A DNA stretch of 64,000 nt from Bubalus kerabau. Its lineage: Eukaryota > Chordata > Mammalia > Artiodactyla > Bovidae. Shown one piece after another: positions 11,851 through 23,199 of this stretch (positions are counted from its first letter, which is position 1; every line of letters begins with the position of its first letter). The DNA is taken from NCBI RefSeq assembly GCF_029407905.1, contig NC_073645.1:54393501-54457500 (forward strand), given 5' to 3'. A model generated the notes under the pieces. The model saw nothing but the letters and a program-made list of their open reading frames with translations, searched no databases and was not told the origin of the DNA. The position numbers and the translations under genes are program-made.

Positions 11851-12661
11851 TCTGAATCAAGTAAAACGCTCATTACAGGCTTAGGATTGAAGATACTAAA
11901 GTGAGAACCTGAATGAATTTAGAACTTTTGGAACGTCTGATTTTAAAAGTATTTGTTTATCTTTAAAGTCCAATAAGAAAAATTTACTCTTGCTTGTCTT
12001 GTCTGAGGAATAAACATGGAAAGATACTTACTGAAAAAAAAGCTACAAAATCTGAGGCTTTTAAGAAGGGAATTAAAAGAGAATGGGTCTCATGAAGAGT
12101 AACTCCTTTCAGACGGAGAAGCTGAGAGGAGAAAGAAATTGATCAAAGAAAAGATCTTAATATTAGAGCTGAGGCCATCTGCCATTTAGTCAAATTTGGT
12201 TTTCTGCATGCAGGGTCACCTTATACAGACTCGTATAGACAAACAATACAGCTACCATCTCCACTGATACACAGAGGGGTGCCCTGGCCACCACTTCAGA
12301 CCGCCTTGTGGGCTCTCAGGATGCTCAGGACTCTGTCCTGTGTGTCCCTGGGAAGTGACTCCCAGGAGGTCCAGCCACTGAGCCGAGTTCCACTGTTTTC
12401 AAACAGCCCTTTAAATCCCTGAGGCCAGCGCCCCTCTCTCACCACATAAAATGTCCCCCCCGTGTCACTGCTCCTCATCAACATGGCTGCTGCTTTTATA
12501 ATCAGTCTTAAGATATGGTCACCTGATTCTATTACTTGTTATTATGCTGAATTCAATCAAGTGTTTTATATCTTATTAGCATATTAATATTCAGATTCAG
12601 AGAAATAATTCAAGTATGAAGTCAATTGATTATCCTATCTATATGAAGCATATAAATATAA

Positions 12662-12752
12662 TCTCTGAGAGTTGGTGAAGGACAGGGAAGCCTGGTGTGC
12701 TGCAGTCCATGGGGTCGCAAAGAGTTGGACATGACCGAGTGACTGAACAATG
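12662..12752 (+). mobile_element. BovB LINE 3'-end fragment
   Basis: The words gagagttggtgaaggacagg, ctgcagtccatggggtcgca and gaccgagtgactgaac are the last part of BovB (and of SINEs sharing its tail). The leading ggagttggtga-type text favours BovB over Bov-tA. Confidence 0.75.
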
Positions 12753-13028
12753 ATAAAATAGTATCTCAATTGATAATGAACGTACAGTGCATAGGGGAAA
12801 GTGGGAGAAAAGTATTTTAAAACTTGGATCAAGCTTAGCTAATAAAATTAGCAGTTGCAAATGTTGTTTGGGGGAAGAACATAATGAATTATGAATTAGG
12901 AAATTTTCCTCTTATGTGAAAAGAAAACAGCAAAAGTCACAGAACATCCTCATGAGTAGACATATTTATTTATTTAGAAACTGCTTATTTTCTGTCAACC
13001 AATTTCCATTTTAAGAGTTTGTGGGGTT

Positions 13029-13380
13029 TCCATAATGCCTCATGGTAAAGAATCCTGCCAATGCAGGAGACATGAGTTCAATCTCTGGTCCAGGAAGAAC
13101 CCACATGCCTCAGAGGAACTAAGACCATGAACCACAACCATCGAGCCTGTGCTCCACAGCCTGGGGGCCATAGCTCCTGAGCCCATGCTCTGCCACCACC
13201 GAAGCCTGGGGGCCCTGGGGCCCATGCTCCATAACAAGGGAAGCCGCTGCAACGAGAAGGCCAGGCACCACAAGCAGAGAGTGCGCCCCACTCACCACAA
13301 CCAGAGCACACCTGTGCAGCAGCAAGGACCCAGCACGGCCCCCACCCAAGAAAAGAGCCTGTGAAAGAACAGCTGAAGCC
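13029..13380 (+). mobile_element. CHR-2-type SINE
   Basis: Begins with the taaagaatcctgccaatgca SINE head, continues with the gtccaggaagaacccacatg block and the diagnostic list-like body naming ccacaaccatcgagcctgtg. It lies directly against the 3' end of the RPSA pseudogene. Open frames on both strands here are SINE translation. Confidence 0.85.
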
Positions 13381-13384
13381 CACG

Positions 13385-14215
13385 CAGTGCTGTGCCTACC
13401 CGTCCAGTGGCCTGAGCAGTGGGCACTGCAGGCCAGCCTTCAGGGGAACTGCGGAGTAGGCAGCGAGCTCACCTGCCCGCCTGTGGAGTAGGCCAGCACC
13501 TCAGATCCAGTAGCGTTGCACTCAGCTGCTGAAGTGACCCATTCACGGTGAAGTCCTCCTTGGTCAGAGCTTGCTCAGCTGCCACCTGCTCTTCCCTTTT
13601 AACCTTTTCAGAATCTGCAGACGTGGGGATCAGGCACGACCTCCCAAGAGTGTTCACAGGAAACAGTGCCGCGCACGGGTAGAACTTCCCTGGTGAGCAT
13701 CCGCCAAGTCAGACCCACCAACTGAGCTCCCTGGTTGCCGGGAATGGGTCGTCTCCAGAGTGCAGAGGAGAGTCCGTGTCACACAGACTAATGGTAAGAA
13801 GTTCACATACATGTCTCTGGGAGAGGCTGGCGGTCAGCCCTGGGATCGTAACTACCAGGAGTCTTGGCTCCTGGAAGCTGCCTGGGTCTGGTTAGTGGAG
13901 GCTCCAGGAGCAAAGCAGCCGACCAGAGGAGCGGTGGCAGCAAACTGCAGCTCAGCTCGCTGGCCAGGGTTCCTGGAGGACGCAGCAGGGACAGCAGCTG
14001 GGTTTTCAGTGGCAACGATGGCATGAGCTGCCTACAGAAGCTTCTCCCAGGTTCTCTTCGGATTCCTAGTGTAGACGCCGTCACTTTTCCTTCTGTAGAT
14101 GTACTGCTCCATTGGGAAGTAGAGGTCGGTGCTCCCTAAGTGGGCCCCTGCTGCAAGGAACGTGATGACATCGTCCTCCATTTGCTAGACATCAAGGACC
14201 GAGGATAGTGTAAAA
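13385..14215 (-). pseudogene. RPSA: Processed pseudogene of 40S ribosomal protein SA (laminin receptor 1)
   Basis: Reading the minus strand from 14.2 kb down gives an uninterrupted cDNA-like order of RPSA segments without introns: EDDVITFLAAGAHLG, then MEQYIYRRKSDGVY, then KRTWEKLL, AIVATENPA, SSRNPGQRA, FAPGASTNQTQAA, later the DPRAD-type block, the [20 protein letters not shown]-type block in damaged form, the VKREEQVAAEQALTKEDF stretch and the C-terminal PTAQAT repeat. RPSA is a 295-residue component of the small ribosomal subunit and also a laminin-binding protein. Here a stop follows KRTWEKLL, and several frameshifts and stops come after it, so it cannot make the protein. It retains the family's acidic/WS-rich tail only in fragments. 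Intron-free structure marks it as retrotransposed; no poly(A) tail remains because a CHR-2 SINE abuts its 3' end. Confidence 0.9.
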
Positions 14216-14584
14216 GATTCACTTTACGTTATGACAAGAATCCAGACAGTACTGTATGGACCACTGTCTGGGTAGCGTGGGAAAAGCCTAAGAAGATATT
14301 TTAGAGAAGCCAGATAATCTTTCTGATAAAACAAACTTGACTTTCATTCAGTTTGTAGAAATAACGCTGTGAGTTCTATTCTTTAGAGGTTTAAAATTTT
14401 GTTGTAATGTTTTGGCATTTCTGAGAAACTTACAATACATGTACAAGGTTCAAGAACCTAAAAATATAAAATACTTCATATTCCATTGTTCTTCCTACCC
14501 CCTCCTTTCTTGTTAAGGCCCTGCTGCTTCCACAGTCAGCCACGTGTTTTGTTTCTCAGGAATAGCTTCCGGAGGTTTATTTGT

Positions 14585-14735
14585 TTTTTCTAAGTATTTA
14601 TTTGGCTGTGTCCATGGGACCTTTGCCATGGGAACTCTTAGCTGTGGCATGTGGGTTCTAGTTTCATGACAAGGTATTGAACTCAGGCCCCTACAATAAG
14701 AGTGCAGAGTCTTAGCCCCTGGATCAAGAGAGAGG
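14585..14735 (-). mobile_element. CHR-2-type SINE fragment
   Basis: Minus-strand remnant recognisable from ggctgtgtcc, ttagctgtggcatgtggg and tgaactcaggcccctac, the complement of a CHR-2 body and head. It is strongly diverged. Confidence 0.6.
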
Positions 14736-14789
14736 CCCAGAATGTCATTTTATGGACACAAGCAACTATGAATATCTATTTCTTCTTCA

Positions 14790-15005
14790 CTCCACATGTG
14801 GTGCTAGTGGTAAAGAACCCACCTCCCTGTGCAGGAGACATAAGGGACTCAGATTCAATCCCTGGGTCCAGAAGATCCTCTGGAGCAGGAAATGGCAACC
14901 CACTCTAGTATCCCTGCCTGGAGCATCGCCATGGGCAGAGGAGCCCGGTGGGCTACAGTCCATAGTGTCACAAAGTGTCGGACGTGACTGAGTGTGAGCA
15001 CAACC
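14790..15005 (+). mobile_element. Bov-tA SINE
   Basis: Full-length plus-strand copy: ggtaaagaacccacctccct head, caatccctgggtccagaaga, then gcctggagcatcgccatggg and the gtcggacgtgactgagtg tail. Confidence 0.9.
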
Positions 15006-15382
15006 ACATTTAAAACCATAAATGGTCACACACTGTGCACAATGTTTTATGGTATCTTGCTTATATTCAGCTGACACTATCTTGGGAATATTCTCTCTTG
15101 GGACACTATTTTCCACAAATCAGTCCGGTGACTAGATGATGTACTATAATACGCTTTACTAGTCCACACTGGAATAAACACTAATATAAAATGACATCTT
15201 GACATCACAAAAAACTATGTAATGCATAACCGTAGCCTAATTTATTCCATTTCAGGAAAATGTATCAATTTCTAATGCATATGGAATTTCTACAAATCTA
15301 ATGCATTTGTAGCCTGAAGTATTTCTAACTGAAATACAGCATCTGATAGGATGTTGCTGGTAAACTAGCACATTGCTGGATT

Positions 15383-15402
15383 CCCCCCCCCCCCCCCCCC
15401 CC
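15383..15402 (+). repeat. Poly(C) run of 20
   Basis: Twenty consecutive C bases on the plus strand. Homopolymer G/C runs of this length are rare in mammalian DNA and are hard to sequence, so the length is uncertain. Confidence 0.9.
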
Positions 15403-16550
15403 GAGGAGCTATGCAATGATCATTTCTCTTTCCTTAGGACTCGACCTCTCCTCTCCCAGATATCTCCCTGATCTGTTTTCAAAAACATTCTCCAACCTCT
15501 TCTGCCCTTGTGACTTCTCTATAATCTGCTCTTCTTAGCACTGCCCTTCATTCGCACGCCCTCATTGCCTGGCCTGGTCTCTACCTGCCATCTCAACATT
15601 GCCCATCATTGCTCCACCCACTCCCCTGGAGACGGTATCAATACAGCCAGATAGATGGTTGAGTACAGAAAAATGGTTCATGGATGATATTGAATCACTG
15701 AGCCTGGATGAGAAGGAGACATCCACAGGGGAGTCTAAGGTAGCTGGGGAAGAAGGAGAATTTAGGTTTTATCTGTGGTCTTCATTCAGGGGAAGATGCT
15801 ACTGGGCCCACCAGGGAAGAAGAAGTCAGAGTCAGAGGTAAATACTTGGGAGGTGGTGTCCAGAAATTCCAGCAGGAACTCTGGAGAGAAGAGTGAGGGA
15901 GAGCACCTGCTGTGAAGCTGCTGTGAGTGTTGGGCAGGGACACACACGGGGCAGCAGAGAAAGAAGCAGGAAGGTAATAACAGGCTTCCCAAGGGAGGGG
16001 AGGGTGTCACGGTAATAGTGATGTGCACATAGTTACACATGTCACGGAGAGACAAGGGAGGATGGAAAAGAGACAGTGAGAGGGGAGGGCAGATGCAACT
16101 AATACATCCTGTACGCTGTTTCATGAGAGGCCAAGAGCAGAGGCCAAGAGAGAGGCTGAGCCAGAGCACAGGACACAATAAAAGAGACATAAAAGGTGAT
16201 AAATAAAAACATAGGCGTCTAAATCAAGATTTTGTTAAAATGCTCTTTTAAGGAATACAATTAGGATTTTAAGGAACTCCTTTTAAGGAATACAGAAATA
16301 AAATTTCAGGTGAGATGATGTTAATTCTTAGATGATGATTCTCAAGAATGACACCCCTGCCTAAAGAGTGACACCATCAGAAGCAATTCTGTGCAGAGGT
16401 AAGCGGGGAGATGGCACAGCACAGTGGTGGAGACACGTGGTTGATGGAGACTCTGGGCCTTCATGGGAGGAGGGGGTTCCTGTAGACCCCACACGTCGGT
16501 GTGCTGAGAACATCGAGCAGGAGTTACTTGAGCCATTGAGAGTCACTGTA
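15403..16550. other. Unassigned non-coding DNA
   Basis: A pyrimidine-rich stretch (15.42-15.60) is followed by purine-rich DNA. Frames of 80-134 codons at 15.6-16.2 kb lack domains and partner exons. A faint direct echo (ttaaggaatacaattagg near 16250 and ttaaggaatacagaaataa near 16284) suggests a small local duplication. Confidence 0.35.
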
Positions 16551-16559
16551 CTTGAAGGG

Positions 16560-16856
16560 GTTTTGTTTAGATATAATTTTATTTCTTTCTGGCTGCCCTG
16601 GGTCTTCTTTGCTGCCTGCAGGCTCTCTCTACTTGTAGCGAGCAGGGCCTGTGCTCTAGTTGGGTGGTTGGGCTTCCTACTTTGGCGGCTTCTCTTGCTG
16701 TGGAGCGTTGGGCTCTAGAATGCCTGGGCTCAGTATTGGTGGTGTACAGACTTAATTTCTCTGTGGCATGTGGGATCTTCTGCAGACCAGAGATCGAACC
16801 AGTGTCCCCTGCACTGAAAGGTAGATTCTTAACCACTGGACCACCAGGGAAGCCCC
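16560..16856 (-). mobile_element. CHR-2-type SINE
   Basis: Near full-length minus copy: tttctggctgccctgggtct, ttctcttgctgtggagc, then gaccagagatcgaacc and the tRNA-like head complement ccactggaccaccagggaag. Confidence 0.9.
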
Positions 16857-17254
16857 TGTATTTGAAGTTTTCATTGGAGCTACCTAAAACATGATAAAAG
16901 TGAGCTCAGCAAAAGGGGGAAGGAGCAGCGAGTGCACGGCCTGCCTTCCAGCAAAGAGAGCCTGCTGTGTTTGCACAGACCCCTTTCCATTTCTGAACCA
17001 CACTTGCCATTTACTCACTTCCTCTTTCTCCACCTAAAAACCACACATCTCTTAAATTCTCCAAGCAATCTCCCTGGTGGCTTTCTTCCATGGAAGTAGA
17101 ATTTCTGGGTAAAAGATTCTGTGCAATCTTTCCATGTGAATATCAGAAGGTGAACATTTTGTTTGAGGTTATGGTTCTGGAAATTCAGAGTTAAATATGT
17201 TTCAGCTCACATTGGCCAAACGTGCTGTACCTGGCCTCAGACTCCTGTATTTTA

Positions 17255-17420
17255 GCTGGCTCACTGGTGTCATTAAGGTCCTGGGATCCCTGTGGCCCCT
17301 CAACTACTGCAACCACCTCTAACGGCATGGCAAAAAAAGGCTCTCTGGTACCATTAAGGTCCCTGTTGATTGCAGATCCTGTGATCTTGCTGGTGCCTTG
17401 ACTTACTGCAGCTTCCTAAG
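17255..17420 (+). repeat. Imperfect direct repeat
   Basis: Two diverged units of about 75-80 bases: ggctcactggtgtcattaag at 17258 and ggctctctggtaccattaag at 17339, each continuing with an aggtccctg word and an actactgcaa or acttactgca word. I do not recognise the sequence. Confidence 0.5.
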
Positions 17421-18086
17421 TCCTTACCTAGGATTTGTTGACATAAAGGTCAACCAGGAAATGCAGAAAACAAAACCTGTTTTAATGTGTCTCTTGATAT
17501 TTGGTGTTGTTTTTACATTTGCAAGAGCAAAACACAGAAAATGAAGCAAAAGATACTTTCAAACATATATGGTTAACTGATTTAGAATTATTGATTCAAA
17601 GAGTGTCTGTAAAAATAAAATGTGACTTCCACTTCCAGCTTTAAGAGGAACAGTATCTGAACGTCCTCACCTGGCACTGGTAATTAGAAAGCTGAACAAA
17701 ATACTTGAAACAACTGTTTTCAGATCCTGGACAGCAAGCCATGCAGGAGTAAGTTCCTAGAGTGAAGATGGATGCACAAATCAATCTGAAGACTCCTGGA
17801 TGTCTGCCTTCAGGCAATTTACATGCTGCAGGTACAGGGAGGGGAACCCAGATGCAGCCCAGCAAAGCCCTGATCTGAGAATACAGGTGAGCCAGGGGGG
17901 TGCAGAAGGTGATATGTGTGGGGCAGGGCATCTAAAAGAGAGAGCTACTCAGACAGAAAGAATGATTACAAGTACCTAATGAGCCCGCTGAGTCTCTGTC
18001 ATCTGATCACACGCAGGCAAAATTCCACAAGCCTGGACAGGAACAACTTTTGAGGAAAGAATGATTACTGGAGACCTATGCATTGA

Positions 18087-19766
18087 GTGGGACTGGATGC
18101 CATGATCTTAGTTTTCTGAATGTTGAGCTTTAAGCCAACTTTTTCACTCTCCTCTTTCACTTTCATCAAGAGGCTCTTTAGTTCCTCTTCACTTTCTGCC
18201 GTAAGAGTGGTGTCATCTGCATATCCGAGGTTATTGATATTTCTCCTGGCAATCTTGATTCCAGCTTGTGCTTCTGCCAGCGCAGCGTTTCTCATGATGT
18301 ACTCTATATATAAGTTAAATAAGCAGGGTGACAATATACTGCCTTGATGTACTCCTTTTCCTATTTGCAACCAGTCTGTTGTTCCATGTTCACTTCTAAC
18401 TGTTGCTTCCTACAGGTTTCTCAAGAGGCAGGTCAGGTGGTCTGGTATTCCCATCTCTTTCATTATTTTCTACAGTTTGTTGTTATCCACACAGTCAAAG
18501 GCTTTGCTGCTGCTGCTGCTAAGTCGCTTCAGTCGTGTCCGACTCTGTGTGAACCCAGAGATGGCAGCCCACCAGGCTTTCCCGTCCCTGGGATTCTCCA
18601 GGCAAGAACACTGGAGTGGGTTGCCATTTCCTTCTCCAATGCATGAAAGTGAAAAGTGAAAGTGAAAGTGAAGTCGCTCAGTCGTTCCCAACTCTTAGCA
18701 ACCCCATGGACTGCAGCCTACCAGGCTCCTCTGTCCATGGATTTTCCAGGCAAGAATACTGGAGTGGGGTGCCATTGCCTTGGCATAGTCAATAAAGCAG
18801 AAATAGATGTTTTTCTGGAACTCTCTTGCTTATTTGATGATCCAGTGGATGTTGGCAATTTGGCTCTTGTTCCTCTGCCTTTTCTAAAATCACCTTGAAC
18901 ATCTGGAAGTTCACGGTTCACATATTGCTGAAGCCTGGCTTGGAGAATTTTGAACATTACTTTACTAGCGTGTGAGATGAGTGCAATTTTGCAGTAGTTT
19001 GGCATTGCCTTTCTTTGGAATTGGAATGAACACTGACCTTTTCCAGTCCTGTGGCCACTGCTGAGTTTTCCAAATTTGCTGACATATTGAGTGCAGCACT
19101 CTCACAGAATCATCTTTTAGGATTTGAAGTAGCTCAACAAATAGATGGGGAAACAGTGGAAACAGTGGCTGACTTTATTTTGGGGGGCTCCCAAATCACC
19201 ACAGATGGTGATTGCATCCATGAAATTAAAAGATGCTTACTCCTTGGAAGGAAACTTATGACCAAACTAGACAGCATATTAAAAATCAGAGAGAGTAAAA
19301 GGTCCGTGTAGTCAAAGCTATGGTTTTTCCAGTAGTCATGTATGAATGTGAGAGTTGGACTATAAAGAAAACTTAGCAGAGAAGAATTGATGCTTTTGGA
19401 CTTTGGTGTTGGAGAAGACTCTTGAGAGTCCCTTGTACAGCAAGGAGATCCAACCAGTCCATCCTAAAGGAGATCAGTCCTGGGTGTTCACTGGAAGGAC
19501 TGATGCTGAACCTGAAACTCCAATACTTTGGCCACCTGATGTGAAGAGCTGACTCATTGGAAAAGACTCTGATGCTGAGAGGGATTGGGGGCAGGAGGAG
19601 AAGGGGATGACAGAGGATGAGATGGTTGGATGAGATCACCAATTCAATGAACATGACTTTGGGTGAACTCAGGGAGTTGGTGATAGACAGGGAAGCCTGG
19701 TGCACTGCGGTTCATGGGGTTGCAAAGAGTTGGACGTGACTGAGCAACTGAAATGAACTGAACTGA
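18087..19766 (+). mobile_element. BovB (RTE) LINE with inverted 5' half and target duplication
   Basis: From about 19138 to 19766 the plus strand reads the C-terminal and 3' part of BovB (GETVETVADFI, LLLGRKL, then the tail ending ctgaactgaa). From 18087 to about 19138 the same element is on the minus strand and encodes part of the reverse transcriptase, including the catalytic YADD in NNLGYADDTTLTAE and the upstream GVHQGSILSPCLFNLY block. The two parts are adjacent in the intact element, so this is one insertion with a 5' inversion. ATGCATTGA occurs immediately outside both ends (18078-18086 and 19767-19775). A Bov-A2 SINE at 18507-18782 interrupts the inverted part. The element is dead: 5'-truncated, inverted and interrupted. 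Confidence 0.92.
18507..18782 (-). mobile_element. Bov-A2 SINE nested in BovB
   Basis: A dimeric minus-strand Bov-A2 starting with the ctgctgctgctgct tail complement and carrying both monomers. The BovB sequence reads acagtcaaaggctttg before it and ggcatagtcaataaagc after it, which joins directly in an uninterrupted element. It is therefore younger than the BovB. Confidence 0.92.
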
Positions 19767-20458
19767 ATGCATTGAATAATGTGCAACATTCATGTGGGGC
19801 TGAGAATCCTCACCAGCCAGAGTGAAGAAACCTCCTTGAATATGTGGGACATTCAACTGAGACAGAAAATGCATGCATTAGAGCTGAAACTAAAAAAGAG
19901 AGAGAGAGATGAAACTAATCACAAGCCTTAAAATAAAGGGCATATAGAATTGTACTAACAAACCTTAGCAATAATCCTCAAATGTGTCTGTTATGAAGGT
20001 AATCATTTCCTACCAGGAAAAAACAAAATTAACACTTTCAGGAATCATACAAAGAAAACAAACCAAAAGACATTTCTATTGCCCAGGAAACTTCAAGACA
20101 TTTAGGGGTCCTGTGTCAGACAACAGGTCCGATGTATATTTCATTATCTCATATCCACCCACAAAAATGAATATAAACCCCTTTATATACACTGCAAATA
20201 TACGAGAATATTCAAGAAATTGACTACTTTCTGGAAAAATATGAATTCTCAAGACCAATATTTAAAGCAGCTGTAACAAAAGAAAAATAATCAAGGAAGT
20301 CTGTAAAATAAATTTTTTTCAAGAATTACTTCTGAAAACCATGTGAAGGCTATGCAAGCAAAGAACAACTGACTACAAAAGTACCACATAATTTTAGAGA
20401 ATCAAGAATAGACGAACAGAAGAAATCTGTATTTTGTGAACATAATTTAACACTGATA

Positions 20459-20633
20459 TGAGTTGGACACAACTGAGTGACTTCACTTTCACTTTTCACT
20501 TGCGTGCATTGGAGAAGGAAATGGCAACCCCCTCAAGTGTTCCTGCCTGGAGAATCCCAGGGACGGAGAAGCCTGGTGGGCTGCCATCTATGGGGTCGCA
20601 CAGAGTTGAAGCAACTTAGCAGCAGCAGCAGGA
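20459..20633 (+). mobile_element. Bov-A2 SINE (5'-truncated)
   Basis: Plus-strand second monomer with part of the linker (cttcactttcacttttcact) and a complete tail ending in agcagcagcagc. Confidence 0.9.
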
Positions 20634-20842
20634 TGAGAACTTGACATAAGTGACATAAAACAAAACCACACAGCAATTTTACCTACTATTCTTGGTCTCC
20701 TAATCTATTAAATGCTAATTAATGATATATAAATCATTGCAGAGAAATTCTCCATCTCTAAAATAACTTAGGTTTACTCACAGTTTTTGTTCCTTCAATG
20801 TAAGTCAAGATGGGCAGTCTAAGAAGTGCTTGCTCCAGAAGA

Positions 20843-21223
20843 TGTGGAATATATATACAATGGAAAATTACTCAGTCATAAAATCAGATGAAATAATGCC
20901 ATTTGCAGCAACATGGATGAACATGGTGATTTCACTTTAAGTGAAGTAAGTCAGACAGAAAGAGACAAGCATCGTATGACATCACACATGTGGAATATTG
21001 AAGAATGATACAGATGAACTTATCTACAAAGCAGAGGTCGAGTCACAGACATAGAAAACACGCTTATGGTACCAAAGAGGACACGGGGGTGTGGGAGAGG
21101 TGAGTCAGGAGTTTGGGGTCAGTACGCACGCAGTGCTGTATGTACACCAGGTGGCACAAGGAGCTGCTGTGTAGTGAGGGAGCTGTACTCAGTATCTTGT
21201 GACGACCTGTAACGGGAAAGAAT
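20843..21223 (+). mobile_element. L1 LINE 3' untranslated region
   Basis: The string ggaatatatatacaatggaa followed by ttactcagtcataaaatca, gccatttgcagcaacatgga and gtaagtcagacagaaagaga is the 3' end of L1 shared by many mammals, here in its ruminant form. It is a 5'-truncated copy with no ORF2 sequence. Confidence 0.9.
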
Positions 21224-21231
21224 CCGCAAGA

Positions 21232-21345
21232 ATATATAGTTGCTCAGTCGTGTCCAACTGTTTGGGACTCCAGGGCGTGTAGCCTGCCAGGCTCCTCTCA
21301 AAGGAGGGGTCACAAGGAGCTGGACACAACAGAGGGACTAACCAC
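21232..21345 (-). mobile_element. Bov-tA SINE fragment
   Basis: Short minus-strand copy (gttgctcagtcgtgtccaac, tgtagcctgccaggctcctc) followed by a diverged plus-strand-like tail (ggagctggacacaacagagg). It may be two small pieces of SINE placed tail to tail. Confidence 0.65.
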
Positions 21346-22024
21346 ACGAGTCCTACTCTGCTCGTTCTCAGCCCACTTGGAGAAAGACATGACGCCTTAG
21401 CAGCGCTGCAGTAAAGTTTGGCTCTAAGATGCCTGCCCTGTAGGGAACAATTTGAACATATTCTGAATTTCAGTTGTGCTTGCAAGTAATTTTGTCAGGA
21501 GAAACAGTTGGTGAAAGAAAGCACAGCTGACCCAGAGGAAACTAACCAGGCGGGAAAACACAAAACCCATGCTTAACACACAATAAACATTAAACTGATT
21601 GAGGACATTGCGGGAAGTGTCCTAATTCATGCTCCATTTGTCCACACTTCATTGAGTGTGCTCAGTTAAGACACTCTGTGTCTACAGAGTGTGCTGCCAT
21701 TCTGGGCTAATTTAAAATATAGTGTATTAATAGGAAATTGGAGGCATAATAAGGTAAACAGATCAGGAGACAACTGTCCTCGAAAAGAGAGTTGATGACT
21801 TAAAGTTCCCAAAAGGAGGGACAGGCCACGCCTTGGGCCACCTGGGAAAGGACTGGCCTTGTCTGGAGAGGGAGGGAGGAGAATTCAGCGCAGGGGCCTT
21901 TACTGTGACTCCTCAGGAGGAACAGTGAGCTGGGTGCGCAGGCTCAGGATTGGCTGGTGCGCGTGACATTAGCGGCCATCCTCGGTGTCTGGCTCTGGGT
22001 GACAAGGGAAGGGGACAGTGGCCT

Positions 22025-22460
22025 GGAGCTCAGCTTAAATGTCACTTCCTCAGAGACACGTCCCCATGTGCATCTGCGGTGACAGCTCCCCCATGTCTCC
22101 TGCCCTTACCACCTCGGTCCTTCACGGCACCAGGGCCGGCCCTGTCAGCACCAGGTGGGGCTCGTCACCCTTGAGTCCTCTGCCCCGGGACTCCTTTCCT
22201 CCCCGCCCCAGCCCCCCCTTCCCGCTGTGCCGTCCGCCCTTCACTCCATGGAGCTGACTCTTCTACAAGCTGGTCTGTTTATTCCTTGTCTCGCTCCACA
22301 GCGTCAGCTCTGTGGGAGCAGCAGGATCCTTTCTTTTTAAAGTGTGGTGGTTTTCTGTCTTACTCTCCTCTTGAATGTCAAGAACTGTGAAGTGTCCTGG
22401 CTGGGTCCCTGCCCCCAGCACAGGCCTGGCACAGAGCACATGCGCTCTCAGCATTTGGGG
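22025..22460 (+). mobile_element. L2 LINE 3'-end remnant
   Basis: The order cagcttaaatgtcacttcct, cagagacac, then ttccttgtctcgctccacag and cccccagcacaggcctggca, cagagcaca is the consensus-like ending of the old mammalian LINE L2, with a GC-rich insertion in the middle. Confidence 0.6.
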
Positions 22461-22509
22461 AAGAACCAGCAGTGGTAAGCCTTGTTGCTGCCCCCAGGGG
22501 ACTGTTAAA

Positions 22510-22880
22510 AACAAGACAACAGCCCCAAAGGAGTTGCTTAGTTAGGAACCATGCTAGCAAAATAGACTTAAATGCAGTTTTGGCTCTTCCAGAAATGAAA
22601 TCTTGGAACAGTCAGCCAGGAATCTTCTGATTATCACTAGTTAACTCATCTGCCTGAGAAAGCTTTCCAGCCTCTAATGGAAAGTAACCTCGCAGTAACC
22701 ACTGGGATTCTTTGCCCAGTACAACTTCCTTGTTCCCAATCCCTTATGCCTATAAAAGTCTTTTATTTTGTGCAACTCCTCAGAGTTTCTAACTGCTAAA
22801 TTGGATGCTGCCTGATTCATAAATCTTTAAATAAAGGCACTAAGATTTTAAAATTTTACTCAGTTGAATTTTATTTTAAT
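22510..22880 (+). mobile_element. Candidate solo LTR (plus)
   Basis: A TATA-like cctataaaagtcttttat at 22750 is followed about 80 bases on by aataaaggcac with AATAAA near 22829, then a short AT-rich end. The spacing is LTR-like. No terminal duplication was found. Confidence 0.4.
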
Positions 22881-22895
22881 AGGGCATATAGCTTA

Positions 22896-23146
22896 ATTTG
22901 GAGAAGGCAATGGCACCCCACTCCAGTACTCTTGCCTGGAAAATCCCACGGATGGAGGAGCCTGGTAGGCTGTGGTCCATGGGGTCGCTAAGAGTGTGAC
23001 ACGACTGAGTGACTTCATTTTCATTTTTCAATTGGCAACCCACTCCAGTGCTCTTGCCTGGAGAATCCCAGGGACGGGGAGGCTGGTGTGCTGCCTTCTA
23101 TGGCGTCGCACACAGTCGGACACGACTGAAGTGACTTAGCAGCAGC
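22896..23146 (+). mobile_element. Bov-A2 SINE with target duplication
   Basis: A full dimeric copy from ttggagaaggcaatggcacc to the cttagcagcag tail. ATAGCTTA occurs on both sides (22888-22895 and 23147-23154) and the following bases are also alike, supporting a target-site duplication. Confidence 0.92.
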
Positions 23147-23199
23147 ATAGCTTATTTTAGGATTATATTTGGCTTTTAAGAGATTGTTATAGATTCAAT

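Larger units (their letters stand above)
17600..20450. mobile_element. Possible old L1 5' segment, split by BovB
   Basis: The DNA either side of the BovB (17.6-18.08 and 19.78-20.45 kb) has a composition and wording reminiscent of L1 5' untranslated sequence (caagcctggacaggaac; gaacttaaaactaaaa-like A-rich strings). I cannot name a subfamily, and no ORF survives. Confidence 0.3.

Noticed and set aside
18120..18347. Serine/leucine-rich plus-strand frame resembling a membrane protein
   Set aside because: It is the antisense of the BovB reverse transcriptase block with YADD.
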